64,000 bases of DNA from Sphingobacteriaceae bacterium (GCA_016715905.1 JADJXI010000003.1:186001-250000); one strand, 5' to 3'. Positions 1-11,037 are shown, counted from the stretch's first letter. Translations and numbers: made by a program. Notes: a model not told the origin generated them from the sequence alone.

Positions 1-76
1 AGCTTGCACTTCACAAATTTATTCTTTTAATTGTAAGCCCTCATTAGTAGCATTTTTACTACTTCTAAATAAGATT

Positions 77-96
77 ATATTCAAGTACATGAATAT
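77..96. promoter_or_regulatory. Imperfect 20-bp palindrome upstream of maeB
   Basis: ATATTCA and TGAATAT arms flank a GTAC centre, with one mismatched pair per half. It lies 67 bp before the maeB start, in a 162-bp stretch at the window edge that holds no gene. It could be an operator for maeB, but in AT-rich DNA this is only suggestive. Confidence 0.25.
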
Positions 97-162
97 CAAA
101 CACATATATGCTTCATATCGCCAAAAATTATTCGTATTTTCGAATTCTATTTTTTAAAAAAT

Positions 163-2427
163 ATGGCAAAATTCAGAAGAGAAGATGCCCTTGATTATCA
201 TTCGCAAGGTAGGCCGGGCAAGATTGAAGTTATTCCAACAAAACCTTACAGTACACAACGAGATTTAACATTAGCGTATTCTCCCGGTGTGGCTGAGCCT
301 TGTCTGGAAATCGAAAAAAATCCGGAGGATGCTTACAAGTACACTGCCAAGGGAAACTTAGTTGCCGTGATATCTAACGGCACGGCTGTATTGGGATTAG
401 GCGATATTGGTGCGTTAGCTTCAAAACCCGTAATGGAAGGAAAAGGTTTGTTATTTAAAATATTTGCCGATTTAGATGTGTTTGATATTGAGTTAGACAC
501 TAAAAACATTGATGAGTTTGTTCAAACAGTTAAAAATATTGCTCCAACGTTTGGTGGAATTAATCTAGAAGACATCAAAGCTCCGGAATGTTTCGAAATT
601 GAACGTCGTTTAAAAGAAGAACTGGATATTCCACTCATGCATGATGATCAGCACGGAACTGCAATTATTTCGGCTGCAGGATTAATTAATGCTGTAGAAA
701 TTTCAAAGAAAAAAATAGGAGATGTAAAGGTGGTGATTAATGGCGCAGGCGCATCGGCAAATTCTTGCGCTAAACTTTATATTGCGGTTGGCGTGAAAAA
801 AGAAAACATTACTATGCTGGATAGTAAGGGAGTTTTACATGTGGGTAGAACGGATTTAGATCAGTATAAATCTTTTTTCGCCTCTAAAAACACAAAAATA
901 AATACATTAACGGAAGCCATGAAAGGGGCTGATGTTTTTGTTGGACTTTCAAAAGGGAATATTGTAACGCAAGAGATGGTAAAAAGCATGAACAAGAATT
1001 GTATTGTTTTTGCATTGGCTAATCCTACACCTGAAATTTCTTATGAAGAGGCTATCGCTTCTCGTAAAGATATTATTATGGCAACCGGACGTAGCGATCA
1101 TCCTAATCAAGTGAATAATGTGTTGGGATTTCCTTTTATTTTCCGCGGTGCAATGGATGTTCGTGCAACAGCGATTAATGAAGAAATGAAATTGGCGGCT
1201 ACAAAAGCGATTGCTGCTTTAGCAAAAGAAGCAGTGCCTGATTATGTAAACCTGGCTTATGGTTCAAAGAATTTGTCATTCGGCGCAGAATATATTATTC
1301 CAAAACCTATTGATAACCGTTTAATAGTTGCCGTTTCTTCTGCAGTCGCCAAAGCAGCAATCGATAGCGGTGTGGCTAAACGTAAAATAACAGATTGGGA
1401 AGCCTATAAAATTGAATTGGAAAACCGACTTGGAAAAGACAATAAATTGATGCGAAGTTTAGCAAATAAAGCTAAAAGTAATCCTAAGCGAGTGGTTTTT
1501 TCAGATGCCGATACCTATAAAGTTTTAAAGGCAGCTCAGGTTGTGCGTGATGAAGGAATTGCCAAACCGATTTTACTTGGCAATAAAGAAAGAATTCAAG
1601 CCATTGCCAATGAAAATCACATCGACCTATCTGAAATGCCTATCATTGATCCGTTAACAGAAGAGGAGGGAAAAAGAAATGAATTTGGTAATTTACTCTG
1701 GAGAAAGCGTCAACGTAAAGGTTTAACTTTATACGAAGCGCAAAAGTTGATGCGCGATAGAAATTATTATGGCTCCATGATGGTTGAACATGGTTTAGCA
1801 GATGCCATGATTAGTGGATTAACTCGAAAATATCGACATCCTCTTAAAGCGGCATTAGAAGTAATTGGTGTAAAACCGGAAGTAAAAAAAGTAGCCGGCT
1901 TATATTTGATGGTTACTAAAAAAGGCCCGTATTTTTTTGCCGATACCACCATGAATACCAATCCAACCGCTGAGGAATTAGCCGATATTGCAGTACTCAC
2001 AGCTAATACCGTAAAGAAATATAACATCACACCACGTATCGCTTTATTGTCTTATTCAAATTTTGGATCTACACCTGGCGATATTCCAAATAAAGTACAA
2101 AAGGCGGTTAGTATTTTGCATAAAAATTATCCGGGTTTGATAGTGGATGGAGATATTCAAGCCAATTTTTCGATTAACAATACATTATTGAAAGAGCAAT
2201 TTCCTTTCAGTACTTTGGTTGATATGGATGTAAATACATTCATTTTTCCGAATCTGGAATCCGGAAATATTTCATATAAATTGTTACAAGAATTAGGCGG
2301 ATCCGAAGCAATTGGTCCAATCTTAATGGGATTAAACAAACCCATGCACGTTCTGCAATTAGGTAGCAGTGTACGTGAAATTATGAATATGGTTATTCTT
2401 GCAGTAGTTGATGCGCAAAGCCGATAA
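163..2427 (+). CDS. maeB: NADP-dependent malic enzyme with C-terminal phosphotransacetylase-like domain
   Basis: Decarboxylates malate to pyruvate while reducing NADP+, linking the TCA cycle to pyruvate and NADPH supply. The 754-residue length is that of the large MaeB class. Residues 1 to about 400 are malic enzyme, with the malate-binding stretch SPGVAEPC, the metal/catalytic MHDDQHGTA and a dinucleotide-binding GAGASANS. Residues from about 430 to 754 are a phosphate acetyl/butyryltransferase-like domain (KRVVFSDAD), which in this family is regulatory rather than an active acyltransferase. The ATG follows an A/T-rich leader. ruvA starts 11 nt after the stop, so the two genes are probably cotranscribed. 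Confidence 0.95.
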   Translation: MAKFRREDALDYHSQGRPGKIEVIPTKPYSTQRDLTLAYSPGVAEPCLEIEKNPEDAYKYTAKGNLVAVISNGTAVLGLGDIGALASKPVMEGKGLLFKIFADLDVFDIELDTKNIDEFVQTVKNIAPTFGGINLEDIKAPECFEIERRLKEELDIPLMHDDQHGTAIISAAGLINAVEISKKKIGDVKVVINGAGASANSCAKLYIAVGVKKENITMLDSKGVLHVGRTDLDQYKSFFASKNTKINTLTEAMKGADVFVGLSKGNIVTQEMVKSMNKNCIVFALANPTPEISYEEAIASRKDIIMATGRSDHPNQVNNVLGFPFIFRGAMDVRATAINEEMKLAATKAIAALAKEAVPDYVNLAYGSKNLSFGAEYIIPKPIDNRLIVAVSSAVAKAAIDSGVAKRKITDWEAYKIELENRLGKDNKLMRSLANKAKSNPKRVVFSDADTYKVLKAAQVVRDEGIAKPILLGNKERIQAIANENHIDLSEMPIIDPLTEEEGKRNEFGNLLWRKRQRKGLTLYEAQKLMRDRNYYGSMMVEHGLADAMISGLTRKYRHPLKAALEVIGVKPEVKKVAGLYLMVTKKGPYFFADTTMNTNPTAEELADIAVLTANTVKKYNITPRIALLSYSNFGSTPGDIPNKVQKAVSILHKNYPGLIVDGDIQANFSINNTLLKEQFPFSTLVDMDVNTFIFPNLESGNISYKLLQELGGSEAIGPILMGLNKPMHVLQLGSSVREIMNMVILAVVDAQSR

Positions 2428-2438
2428 TTTAATTGTTT

Positions 2439-3038
2439 ATGTCATTTATAAATCATTTAAAAGGACACATTGAATTCAGAAATCCGGCCAAGGTAGTGAT
2501 TGAGTGTGGCGGAGTAGGTTATAGTTTGATGATTTCATTAAACACATTTACCAAAATGGAAGGGCAAAAAGAAGTTTGCTTATTTGTAGAATGTGTTTAC
2601 CAGCGAGATGATAATCCAAGGTATTTCGGGTTTTACGACGAAGAAGAAAGGGAATTATTCAGAAAATTAATATCTGTGAGTGGGGTAGGCGGTTCTAGTG
2701 CCATGTTAATGCTCTCCAGCCTCAGTGCCGCCGAAATATCCGGGGCTATTAATACTGCCAATGTGACATTACTGAAAAGCATCAAAGGAATTGGTGATAA
2801 AACCGCTCAACGTATAGTGGTAGACTTAAAAGGAAAGATGGGAAAACATGAGGGTGGAATGAGTCAAATTTTATCCAATTCATACAATAAAAACCGCGAT
2901 GAAGCGTTAATGGCCTTAATAACCTTGGGTTTCCCAAAAATGACCGCTGAAAAGGCACTTGAAAAGGCCATAAAACAGCAAGGCATTGAAACCGAAAATG
3001 TGGAAAATTTAGTTAAAGCAGCGTTTAAAAATCTATAA
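2439..3038 (+). CDS. ruvA: Holliday junction branch migration protein RuvA
   Basis: DNA-binding subunit of the RuvAB complex, which recognises four-way junctions and loads the RuvB motor during recombinational repair. It has the N-terminal OB-fold (FINHLKGHIEF, then VIECGGVGYSL), helix-hairpin-helix repeats (ISVSGVGGSSA and LKSIKGIGDKTAQRIVVDLKGK) and a C-terminal RuvB-contacting domain (DEALMALITLGF). I chose the ATG at 2439 over an in-frame TTG at 2433, because RuvA proteins begin directly with this beta strand. It sits between maeB and sprA, an order seen in many Bacteroidota. Confidence 0.95.
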   Translation: MSFINHLKGHIEFRNPAKVVIECGGVGYSLMISLNTFTKMEGQKEVCLFVECVYQRDDNPRYFGFYDEEERELFRKLISVSGVGGSSAMLMLSSLSAAEISGAINTANVTLLKSIKGIGDKTAQRIVVDLKGKMGKHEGGMSQILSNSYNKNRDEALMALITLGFPKMTAEKALEKAIKQQGIETENVENLVKAAFKNL

Positions 3039-3051
3039 GTAATTCCTTTTC

Positions 3052-6000
3052 GTGCGAGCAAATAGTCTTATAAATTTTTTATTGCTTACCGGTACAACAG
3101 CTTGTTTAATGGGCGTTGTCACCAATAAAAACGAAGAGCTCATTGCAGAAGATTTCGTGTATGAAAATCCTCAGGCAAACGTATTGGTTGTTGACACTCC
3201 AGATACTGATCCATTGCCTTTTGAATTTAAAGATAATCCGGGCCGGCCTCCACAATACGATCCTAAATCCAAATTATACCTCGAAGATCCCAGCAATGTT
3301 AAAACCGATGTAAAATATAATCCGGATACCAAGAACTATGATATTTCTCAAAAAATGGGGGATATGGAATACCGTCCTGAAACATATATGAGTATGAAAG
3401 AGTATCAGGATTATATGTTTAAAAAATCAATGCGTGATTATTGGAGATCCAGAGTAGCAGCCGACGATTTAAACAATTCACCACGCAAAAGCATGGTTCC
3501 GAAAATGACGGTGAACTCTGAATTATTCGATCGTATTTTTGGTGGGAATACGGTAGACATTAAACCAACGGGTACAGCTGAATTAATTTTTGGTTTGAAC
3601 AGAAATAAAAATTTGAATCCCGCTATTCCTCAGCGTCAGCAAAAAATTACCAACTTCGATTTTAACATGCGCATTCAATTGAATTTAATCGGAAAGATTG
3701 GAGATAAATTGAAAGTGTCAACCAATTATAATACAGAAGCAAGTTTCGATTGGGAGAACCAAGTTAAATTAGATTACACCGGTTATGAAGATGAAATTTT
3801 GAAAAAAATTGAAGCGGGTAATATCACTTTCCCTTTGAATAGTACATTAATCAGCGGAAGTCAAACTTTATTTGGATTTAAAACTGAATTGCAATTCGGT
3901 CGTTTACGTTCTACCATTGTTTTCTCTCAACAAAAAGGCAAGAAGCAAGAGGTAACGGTTCAGGGTGGTGCGCAAACACAACAATTTCAAATTAATGCCG
4001 ATAATTACGAACAAAACAAACACTATTTTTTAGGACATTATTTCAGGGATAATTACGATAATTGGATGGGAACACTGCCTATTGTAAATACGCCGGTGGT
4101 AATTACGAAAGTGGAGGTGTATATCTTAAACATCAATGGTAATGCCGAACAAACGCGTAACGTAATCGCTTTTCAAGATTTAGCAGAAGATGGCGGAAAT
4201 GTTTGGCCAAGTTTGTTGAATACAAGCAATCTGGTTTCTCCAATTCAATATGCTATTGTTGATAGCGCCGGACCCAATCCGGCCTTAACGGATAAAATTC
4301 CGCACAATGGCGCGAATAATTTATATCACATCATGACCAATAGTACGAATGGTATGATTAAAGACAGAACCTTAACCGAAGTAAGTAAATTGCCAACTTC
4401 CGTTCCGGCATCAAATAGTGATAATAGCGGAAATGCTTATATGCAAGCCTCAAGAGATTATAATCTTATCCAAAATGCCCGAAGATTGAATGCAACTGAA
4501 TTTACATTCAATCCGCGTTTAGGTTACGTTTCTTTGAATCAACAAATCAGTAATGAACAAGCCGTTGCGGTTTCTTATCAATATACGTACGGCGGAAGAA
4601 CGTATCAGGTAGGTGAATTTAGTGATCAGGTAACCGATAATGCAAAACTATTGGTTTGTAAATTATTAAAATCTGTTTCTGTAAACGTAAAACATCCCAT
4701 GTGGAAACTTATGATGAAGAACGTTTACACCATTGGTGCGTACAATTTGAATTCACAAGATTTTAAATTAGATGTGTTTTATAACAACATTGAAACCGGT
4801 GTTGATGTTCCTTACATTCCATTCGGACAAGCAGGTGGTGAGGTAAACGGCCGTCAATTAATTCGGGTATTGAATTGCGATAAGTTAAGTGTGAATGGTG
4901 ACAAAGCGCCCGATGGCGTTTATGATTTTATTCCGGGTTATACAATTTTGGCCAATAACGGCCGAGTGTATTTACCAACGGTGGAACCTTTCGGAAGAAG
5001 TTTAGAGGCCAAATTTGCACCGGCTGATTTTCCGGCTGCCAATAAGTATATTTTTAAAGAACTGTACGATTCTACTCGTACGGCCGCAACTTTTATTCAG
5101 GAAAAAAACCGATATAAAATTAAAGGAAGTTATCGATCGGCATCGGGATCTGAAATCGCCTTAAACGCACTCAATATTCCTCAGGGTGCAGTTGTAGTTA
5201 CCGCCAACGGTGTTGCGTTGGTAGAGAATACCGACTATACTGTGGATTACACTTTGGGAAGAGTGAAAATTATTAACGAAGGAATTTTAAATTCTGGCGC
5301 ACAAATAAAAGTTTCGTTGGAAAGTAATTCTCTCTTCAACGTGCAGCAACGTAGTTTATGGGGAACGCGTTTAGATTATAATGCCTCTCGAAATTTAAAG
5401 TTAGGCGGTACCTTTTTGCGATTTAACGAAAGACCGGTTACCCAAAAAGTTTCTATTGGCGATGAGCCGGTAAGTAACATCGTTGCCGGTTTGGATTTTA
5501 ATTATAAAACAGAAACTCCTTTCATTACACGATTATTGGATAAACTACCTTTTTACAGTACCAAAGTAATGAGTTCGATTACAACCAGAGGTGAAGTAGC
5601 TAAATTATTTCCGGGTAACGCCAAAGCAATTGGTAAAAGCGGGAACTCTTACATCGATGATTTTGAGGGATCAATATCTGTAATAGATGTTCGGAATCCG
5701 AATGGATGGTATTTATCCGGAATCCCTCAAGGTCTACCCGGATTTCCGGAGGCCAGTGTGAGCGATTCAGTTTTAACCGGATTAAATCGAGCAAAATTAA
5801 ATTGGTACACTATCGACCCTATGTTTACACGTACACAAAGTGGAACAACACCGGGGTACTACGATAATAAAATTTTCTCCAATAACATGTGGCGTCAGGT
5901 TTTTGAAACCGAATTATTTCCAGGTAAAACTCCTCCTAACGGTCAGCAAGTTGTTCTACCTGTGCTTGATCTGGGCTTTTATCCAACCGAAAGGGGCCCT

Positions 6001-9000
6001 TATAATTTAGATGTACTTCCTCGTTCCGGAATTTCTGCCGGTATGAATGCCGATGGACTTTTGAATAATCCTAAATCACGCTGGGGAGGTATCATGAGAA
6101 GGTTAGAAACTAACGATTTTCAGGCAGCAAACATAGAGTATATCCAGTTTTGGATGATGGATCCGTATAATGATGATTACAATACCGAAACCCATCCCGA
6201 TTTTGACCCCAATAGTTTACCCAGCGGAGACTTTTATATCAATTTGGGAAATATTTCTGAAGATATTTTAAAAGATGGCCGAATGAGCTATGAAAATGGT
6301 TTACCCGGAACCTCTGATATTTCAAAAGACTTGCCTACTGAATTTACGCGAATATCAAGAGTGCCATTAATTCCTCCAACAGTAAATGCCTTTTCACAAA
6401 ACAATCAGGATAGACCTTATCAGGATGTGGGTTATGATGGAATGATTGACTCAACCGAGCAAAGAATTTTTGCGGCCAATTTAAATGAAGTTAATGCAGT
6501 GCCGGGAATTAATATGTCATCACCTCATGTTAGTGCTTTTATGAATGACCCGTCCAGTGATAATTACAATTTTTTCAGAGATGATGATTATGATGCCGAA
6601 CAGGCAAAAACATTAAAGCGATATTCCAGGTACAATAACATGGAGGGCAATACCCCAACTGAAGCACAATACCAGGATGCTAATCCAAACGGAGGAAATT
6701 ACTCAACCGCCTCGGCTAATTTGCTTCCTAATATTGAAGATGTAAATAAAGACAATACCTTGAGTGATATTGAAAATTATTATCAATACAGAATCCATAT
6801 TTCACCTTCGGACGTAAATGAAACTGCGGTAGGTACAAATTTCTTGGTAGACGCTTTTAAGGGAACGGCTGAATTTAGCGGCGTAACAAAGGAAGTTAAG
6901 TGGTATCAATTTAAAATTCCTATTTCTCAATTCGAAAATGTGGTTGGGGGAATAGAAGGTTTTAACTCCATTCGATTTATGCGAGTTTATATGAAAGGAT
7001 TTGATCGTCCGGTTCTTTTACGTATCGCGCGATTTGAATTAGTTCGAAGCGATTGGCGCCGTTATCAGTTTGATTTAAGAAAACCGGGTGAGTATATTGC
7101 CATTGATGATAACCAAACTGTTTTTGACGTGTCGGCTGTAAGTTTACAGGAAAATGGAACTAAATCTCCGGTAAATTATATTATGCCACCCGAAATTCAA
7201 CAGCAACAAAATGTTCAAACTACCAATTTGGTTTTACAAAACGAACAAGCTCTTCAAATTAGAGCTTGTAATTTGAAAGATGGTGATAGTAGAGCCATTT
7301 TTAAAAATGTTGAGTTGGATACGCGTATGTTCAAAAATATTAAAATGAATGTACACGCTGAGAATTTAAATGACATACCATTAAACGACGGCGAGCTTAC
7401 TTTATTTTTTAGAGTTGGTACAGATTATAACAATAACTTTTACGAGTATGAAGTACCGCTTAAACTAACACCTAAAGGCCAATACGATCCTAATAGTGTA
7501 GATGCCCGTTATCAGGTTTGGCCGGTTGAAAATGAAATTAATTTTAAATTCAGCGATATCAGTAATGTAAAAAACCAGCGAAATACAGAATATGGATATT
7601 ATACCAATTTAAATGCGTATACCAAACCCTATTCAAAAGATTTAGGAGGGTACACGATTACCATTGTAGGTAATCCAAATCTAGGAACCATTAAAAGTAT
7701 TATGGTTGGTATACGAAATCCGAAAACAGCTGATAATAAAGCGCATTGTGTGGAAGCTTGGATTAATGAATTGCGATTAACTGAATTTGACAATGAGGGC
7801 GGTTGGGCAACAACCGGACAAATACAAGCTAAACTTGCTGATCTCGGACAAGTATCACTAGCCGGAACGTATTTCTCTCCATTCTGGGGAAGTGTTGAGA
7901 AAAAAATCAATGAGCGAAGTAGAGAAAGTAATACCAATTGGGATATGAGTACCAATATTAATGCCGGTAAATTCTTCCCTTCTAAATGGAAAGTCTCATT
8001 GCCGCTGTATTACAATTTCGGGCAAACCATCATCACTCCATTATTTAATCCGCTTGATCCTGATGTTCGTTTAAAGGATGTGTTTGACAATCCGGCCATA
8101 TCCGATTCCGTAAAAAAAGAAATCAAAAAACAAACACTTGATCATACCGAACGAAAAGGATTTAATGTAACTAACGTGCGCATTGATGGTTTAAAACGTA
8201 AAGGTGCCAAACCATTTCCTTGGGATATTAGTAATTTTTCGGCCACGTATGCCTATACGGAAATTGATAAGCGAAGTGTAAATGTTGAATACAATATCAA
8301 TAAACAATACCGAGGCGGTTTGCAATATGCTTTTGCATTTCAAAATCCGTTTACCATAAAACCATTCAGCAAAATAAAAGCTTTTGAGAAAAAGTGGTTT
8401 ACTTTAATTAGGGAATTTAATTTACAGTTGATGCCAAATAGTTTTGGGGCACAAATGGATTTAAATCGCACATACGCATCAATCAGAAACAGGGATATTA
8501 CCGGAATTTATGGGGCGGCAGAGTTTGAAAATCCGGCATTGGTCAATAAAAACTTTATTGCCTCGCGTGCATATAATTTGCGTTGGGATTTAAGTAAATC
8601 AATAAAATATAATTACAGCGCCAGTGTGGATGCTCGTATTTTTGAAATGCCCGGAGAAATTACACATCCCGATAGTGTTGTAAAAAACAGAGAATTAGTG
8701 CAAAACAATATTTTGAAAGGTGGAGAGAGTACATCTTTCCGACAAAATATGGATGTGAATGTTAATGTGCCTATCGATAAAATTCCAATATTTGACTTTA
8801 TAAAAACAACGTATCGTTTTGGAGGTACTTATACCTGGATGAGAAGACCATTTGCTGCAGATGATAGTATTGGTAATACTATACAAAATACCAATACGCA
8901 CAATTTCACGGCTAATCTGCAAATGATTACACTCTATAACAAAATACCTTATTTCAAAAAAATTAATACCAATCAAAATAAATCCAAATCGGTTAATGCA

Positions 9001-10527
9001 CTTCCAAAAAAGGGTGATGTTTCGGCTGGTAGCGACTCCACTAAAAAATCGAAAACCAGTGCAAACGAAAACGTAAAGGATATATTTGAGTTCTTAGCTC
9101 GCGGCATAATGATGCTTAAAACCGTTAATCTAACTTATCAATTGCAGGGCGGGCAAGGTTTGCCTAATTTTAAACCTAGTCCGGTATTAATGGGGATGGA
9201 TCCTTCTAAAGGACAAGCTCCGGGATTCTTATTTACAACAGGTTTACACGATGGATTAATTCGAGAACGAAGTGTGGATAACGGATGGCTCGCCATGGTT
9301 CCATTACAAACCACTCCATATACCGAAACTAAAACTGAAGACATATCATACAGAGCAAGCATAGAACCTCATGGTAGTTTGAAAATAGAATTAAACGGTA
9401 ACCGTAAACAATCCACCAGTATAAATGAGTTTATGGTGTTTGATGACCCTACACGCACACGCGACGACCGTTATAAAGGATTTGATTTCCATCAGAGTAA
9501 AAATGAAACAGGTAACTTTAGTATTAGTACTTTCGCGAATTTTAATGCTTTTAAAGATGGAAAAGATCCTATCGAATCTAAATTATTTACGGATTTTCTA
9601 TTGGAAAGAAGAAACGTAGCAAATGAATTAGGGGCTGCAAATGATAATAACGACCCCAACGCGATTACCTTCGTCAATATAAAGGGGCAAACCGAAAGTT
9701 ATGTTGACGGTTACCAAGATAATCAACAAGATGTTTTATTAGGTGCATTCTATAATACGTATACCGGTGGTAAAATTAAAAATTACAGTACTAAAAATAT
9801 TTTCCCAACCGTTCCAATTCCAAACTGGACAATCACATGGGATGGATTAGGAAAATTGGGTTTCTTTAAAAAGACATTCCGATCAATTACTGTTCGTCAT
9901 GGATATCGAAGCGCTTACAATATTAACGGATATAATAATAACATTTTGTTTATCGGCGATCAGCAAATTGCGCGTATGCCAATAACAGTTTCCAGCGGTA
10001 CTACACCAATCAATTCAAATTTTGTTCCGTATTACAACATTAATGCAGTTACAATAACCGAAGCTTTTGCTCCATTAATAAAGTTTGACTTTCAATTTTT
10101 AAAACAAGGTTGGAGTGCTAACGTCGAAACTAAACGAGATAAAAGCACTACCTTGAATATAACCGGACCACAAATTATTGAAACAAAAGGACAGGAATAT
10201 ATTGTAGGTTTAGGATATATGTATCCTAAATTGAGATTTAAGGCACTGAAAATTCAGGGTAAAGTATTGGAAAGTAATTTAACAGTAAAAGTAGATGTGA
10301 GTTACCGTAGAAATGTATCGGTAATCAGACGTATTTCTGATGGAATAAGTATACCAACAGGCGGAACCGACATTATTACGTTGAGGTCTTCAGCCGACTA
10401 TCAATTAACGCCTAACATTAACCTGAGACTATTTTACGATTGGATTAAAACAAAACCTCAAACTTCCGCCTCATTTCCTACTTCCAATGCCACAGGAGGA
10501 TTTAGTTTAAGAATTAACTTTCAGTAA
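3052..10527 (+). CDS. sprA: T9SS outer-membrane translocon protein SprA (Sov)
   Basis: Giant outer-membrane beta-barrel through which T9SS cargo crosses the outer membrane. SprA of Flavobacterium johnsoniae was solved as a 36-strand barrel. At 2,491 residues this protein has the family length. It starts at a GTG with a short hydrophobic export segment (LINFLLLTGTTACLMG), then has hundreds of alternating aromatic/polar strands and ends in an aromatic strand (GGFSLRINFQ). The gap to ruvA is 13 nt, so it is probably in the maeB-ruvA operon. The ruvA-sprA-gcvH order is typical of the phylum. At least three cargo genes for this pathway lie in the same window (33.9, 36.9 and 42.5 kb). Confidence 0.95.
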   Translation: MRANSLINFLLLTGTTACLMGVVTNKNEELIAEDFVYENPQANVLVVDTPDTDPLPFEFKDNPGRPPQYDPKSKLYLEDPSNVKTDVKYNPDTKNYDISQKMGDMEYRPETYMSMKEYQDYMFKKSMRDYWRSRVAADDLNNSPRKSMVPKMTVNSELFDRIFGGNTVDIKPTGTAELIFGLNRNKNLNPAIPQRQQKITNFDFNMRIQLNLIGKIGDKLKVSTNYNTEASFDWENQVKLDYTGYEDEILKKIEAGNITFPLNSTLISGSQTLFGFKTELQFGRLRSTIVFSQQKGKKQEVTVQGGAQTQQFQINADNYEQNKHYFLGHYFRDNYDNWMGTLPIVNTPVVITKVEVYILNINGNAEQTRNVIAFQDLAEDGGNVWPSLLNTSNLVSPIQYAIVDSAGPNPALTDKIPHNGANNLYHIMTNSTNGMIKDRTLTEVSKLPTSVPASNSDNSGNAYMQASRDYNLIQNARRLNATEFTFNPRLGYVSLNQQISNEQAVAVSYQYTYGGRTYQVGEFSDQVTDNAKLLVCKLLKSVSVNVKHPMWKLMMKNVYTIGAYNLNSQDFKLDVFYNNIETGVDVPYIPFGQAGGEVNGRQLIRVLNCDKLSVNGDKAPDGVYDFIPGYTILANNGRVYLPTVEPFGRSLEAKFAPADFPAANKYIFKELYDSTRTAATFIQEKNRYKIKGSYRSASGSEIALNALNIPQGAVVVTANGVALVENTDYTVDYTLGRVKIINEGILNSGAQIKVSLESNSLFNVQQRSLWGTRLDYNASRNLKLGGTFLRFNERPVTQKVSIGDEPVSNIVAGLDFNYKTETPFITRLLDKLPFYSTKVMSSITTRGEVAKLFPGNAKAIGKSGNSYIDDFEGSISVIDVRNPNGWYLSGIPQGLPGFPEASVSDSVLTGLNRAKLNWYTIDPMFTRTQSGTTPGYYDNKIFSNNMWRQVFETELFPGKTPPNGQQVVLPVLDLGFYPTERGPYNLDVLPRSGISAGMNADGLLNNPKSRWGGIMRRLETNDFQAANIEYIQFWMMDPYNDDYNTETHPDFDPNSLPSGDFYINLGNISEDILKDGRMSYENGLPGTSDISKDLPTEFTRISRVPLIPPTVNAFSQNNQDRPYQDVGYDGMIDSTEQRIFAANLNEVNAVPGINMSSPHVSAFMNDPSSDNYNFFRDDDYDAEQAKTLKRYSRYNNMEGNTPTEAQYQDANPNGGNYSTASANLLPNIEDVNKDNTLSDIENYYQYRIHISPSDVNETAVGTNFLVDAFKGTAEFSGVTKEVKWYQFKIPISQFENVVGGIEGFNSIRFMRVYMKGFDRPVLLRIARFELVRSDWRRYQFDLRKPGEYIAIDDNQTVFDVSAVSLQENGTKSPVNYIMPPEIQQQQNVQTTNLVLQNEQALQIRACNLKDGDSRAIFKNVELDTRMFKNIKMNVHAENLNDIPLNDGELTLFFRVGTDYNNNFYEYEVPLKLTPKGQYDPNSVDARYQVWPVENEINFKFSDISNVKNQRNTEYGYYTNLNAYTKPYSKDLGGYTITIVGNPNLGTIKSIMVGIRNPKTADNKAHCVEAWINELRLTEFDNEGGWATTGQIQAKLADLGQVSLAGTYFSPFWGSVEKKINERSRESNTNWDMSTNINAGKFFPSKWKVSLPLYYNFGQTIITPLFNPLDPDVRLKDVFDNPAISDSVKKEIKKQTLDHTERKGFNVTNVRIDGLKRKGAKPFPWDISNFSATYAYTEIDKRSVNVEYNINKQYRGGLQYAFAFQNPFTIKPFSKIKAFEKKWFTLIREFNLQLMPNSFGAQMDLNRTYASIRNRDITGIYGAAEFENPALVNKNFIASRAYNLRWDLSKSIKYNYSASVDARIFEMPGEITHPDSVVKNRELVQNNILKGGESTSFRQNMDVNVNVPIDKIPIFDFIKTTYRFGGTYTWMRRPFAADDSIGNTIQNTNTHNFTANLQMITLYNKIPYFKKINTNQNKSKSVNALPKKGDVSAGSDSTKKSKTSANENVKDIFEFLARGIMMLKTVNLTYQLQGGQGLPNFKPSPVLMGMDPSKGQAPGFLFTTGLHDGLIRERSVDNGWLAMVPLQTTPYTETKTEDISYRASIEPHGSLKIELNGNRKQSTSINEFMVFDDPTRTRDDRYKGFDFHQSKNETGNFSISTFANFNAFKDGKDPIESKLFTDFLLERRNVANELGAANDNNDPNAITFVNIKGQTESYVDGYQDNQQDVLLGAFYNTYTGGKIKNYSTKNIFPTVPIPNWTITWDGLGKLGFFKKTFRSITVRHGYRSAYNINGYNNNILFIGDQQIARMPITVSSGTTPINSNFVPYYNINAVTITEAFAPLIKFDFQFLKQGWSANVETKRDKSTTLNITGPQIIETKGQEYIVGLGYMYPKLRFKALKIQGKVLESNLTVKVDVSYRRNVSVIRRISDGISIPTGGTDIITLRSSADYQLTPNINLRLFYDWIKTKPQTSASFPTSNATGGFSLRINFQ

Positions 10528-10555
10528 ATGAGGTAAATTGATAAAAATTAAATAC

Positions 10556-10585
10556 TTTGATTATTCAAACAAAAACTTAAATTTG
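10556..10585 (+). promoter_or_regulatory. Bacteroidota-type promoter of gcvH
   Basis: A TTTG -33 element (10556-10559) and an exact TAAATTTG -7 element (10578-10585) are separated by 18 nt, matching the Bacteroidota consensus TTTG/TAnnTTTG. The gcvH start lies 20 nt downstream. This separates gcvH from the upstream sprA operon. Confidence 0.7.
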
Positions 10586-10605
10586 TAACACAAAAAAAAC
10601 AGAAT

Positions 10606-10986
10606 ATGAATTTCCCTGCAGAATTAAAATACACAAAAGACCACGAGTGGGTTAAAATTGAAGGCGATATCGCAACTATTGGAATTACTGATTTTGCTCA
10701 ACGTGAATTGGGCGATATCGTTTACGTAGACGTTAATACAATTGGAGAAACAGTTGCTAAAGAAGCTGTGTTCGGAACTGTTGAAGCGGTTAAAACCGTG
10801 AGTGATCTTTTTATGCCATTAAGCGGAGAAGTACTTGAGGCGAATAAAGACATCGATTCTGCTCCGGAAAGTGTAAATAATGATCCTTACGGAAAAGGCT
10901 GGATGATTAAAATAAAAATTACCGACCCTGCTGAAGTAAGCGGATTGTTGAGTGCCGATGATTATAAAAAATTAATAGGTGCTTAA
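10606..10986 (+). CDS. gcvH: Glycine cleavage system H protein
   Basis: Lipoyl carrier of the glycine cleavage complex. It shuttles the aminomethyl group from glycine between the P, T and L proteins. The 126-residue length is typical. The lipoylation lysine is in VEAVKTVSD, and the family landmarks HEWVKIEGD, GITDFAQRELGDIVYVD and DPYGKGWMIKI are all present. The gene has its own promoter and ends in a strong terminator, so it is monocistronic despite its conserved position after sprA. Confidence 0.96.
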   Translation: MNFPAELKYTKDHEWVKIEGDIATIGITDFAQRELGDIVYVDVNTIGETVAKEAVFGTVEAVKTVSDLFMPLSGEVLEANKDIDSAPESVNNDPYGKGWMIKIKITDPAEVSGLLSADDYKKLIGA

Positions 10987-11004
10987 TTGAATGAATAATT
11001 TTTC

Positions 11005-11033
11005 AAACCCTTTCCTAAAGAAAGGGTTTTTTT
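11005..11033 (+). terminator. Rho-independent terminator of gcvH
   Basis: A 10-bp perfect stem (AAACCCTTTC / GAAAGGGTTT, loop CTAAA) is followed by a T-run. The next gene starts within a few bases of the T-run. Confidence 0.9.
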
Positions 11034-11037
11034 ATTG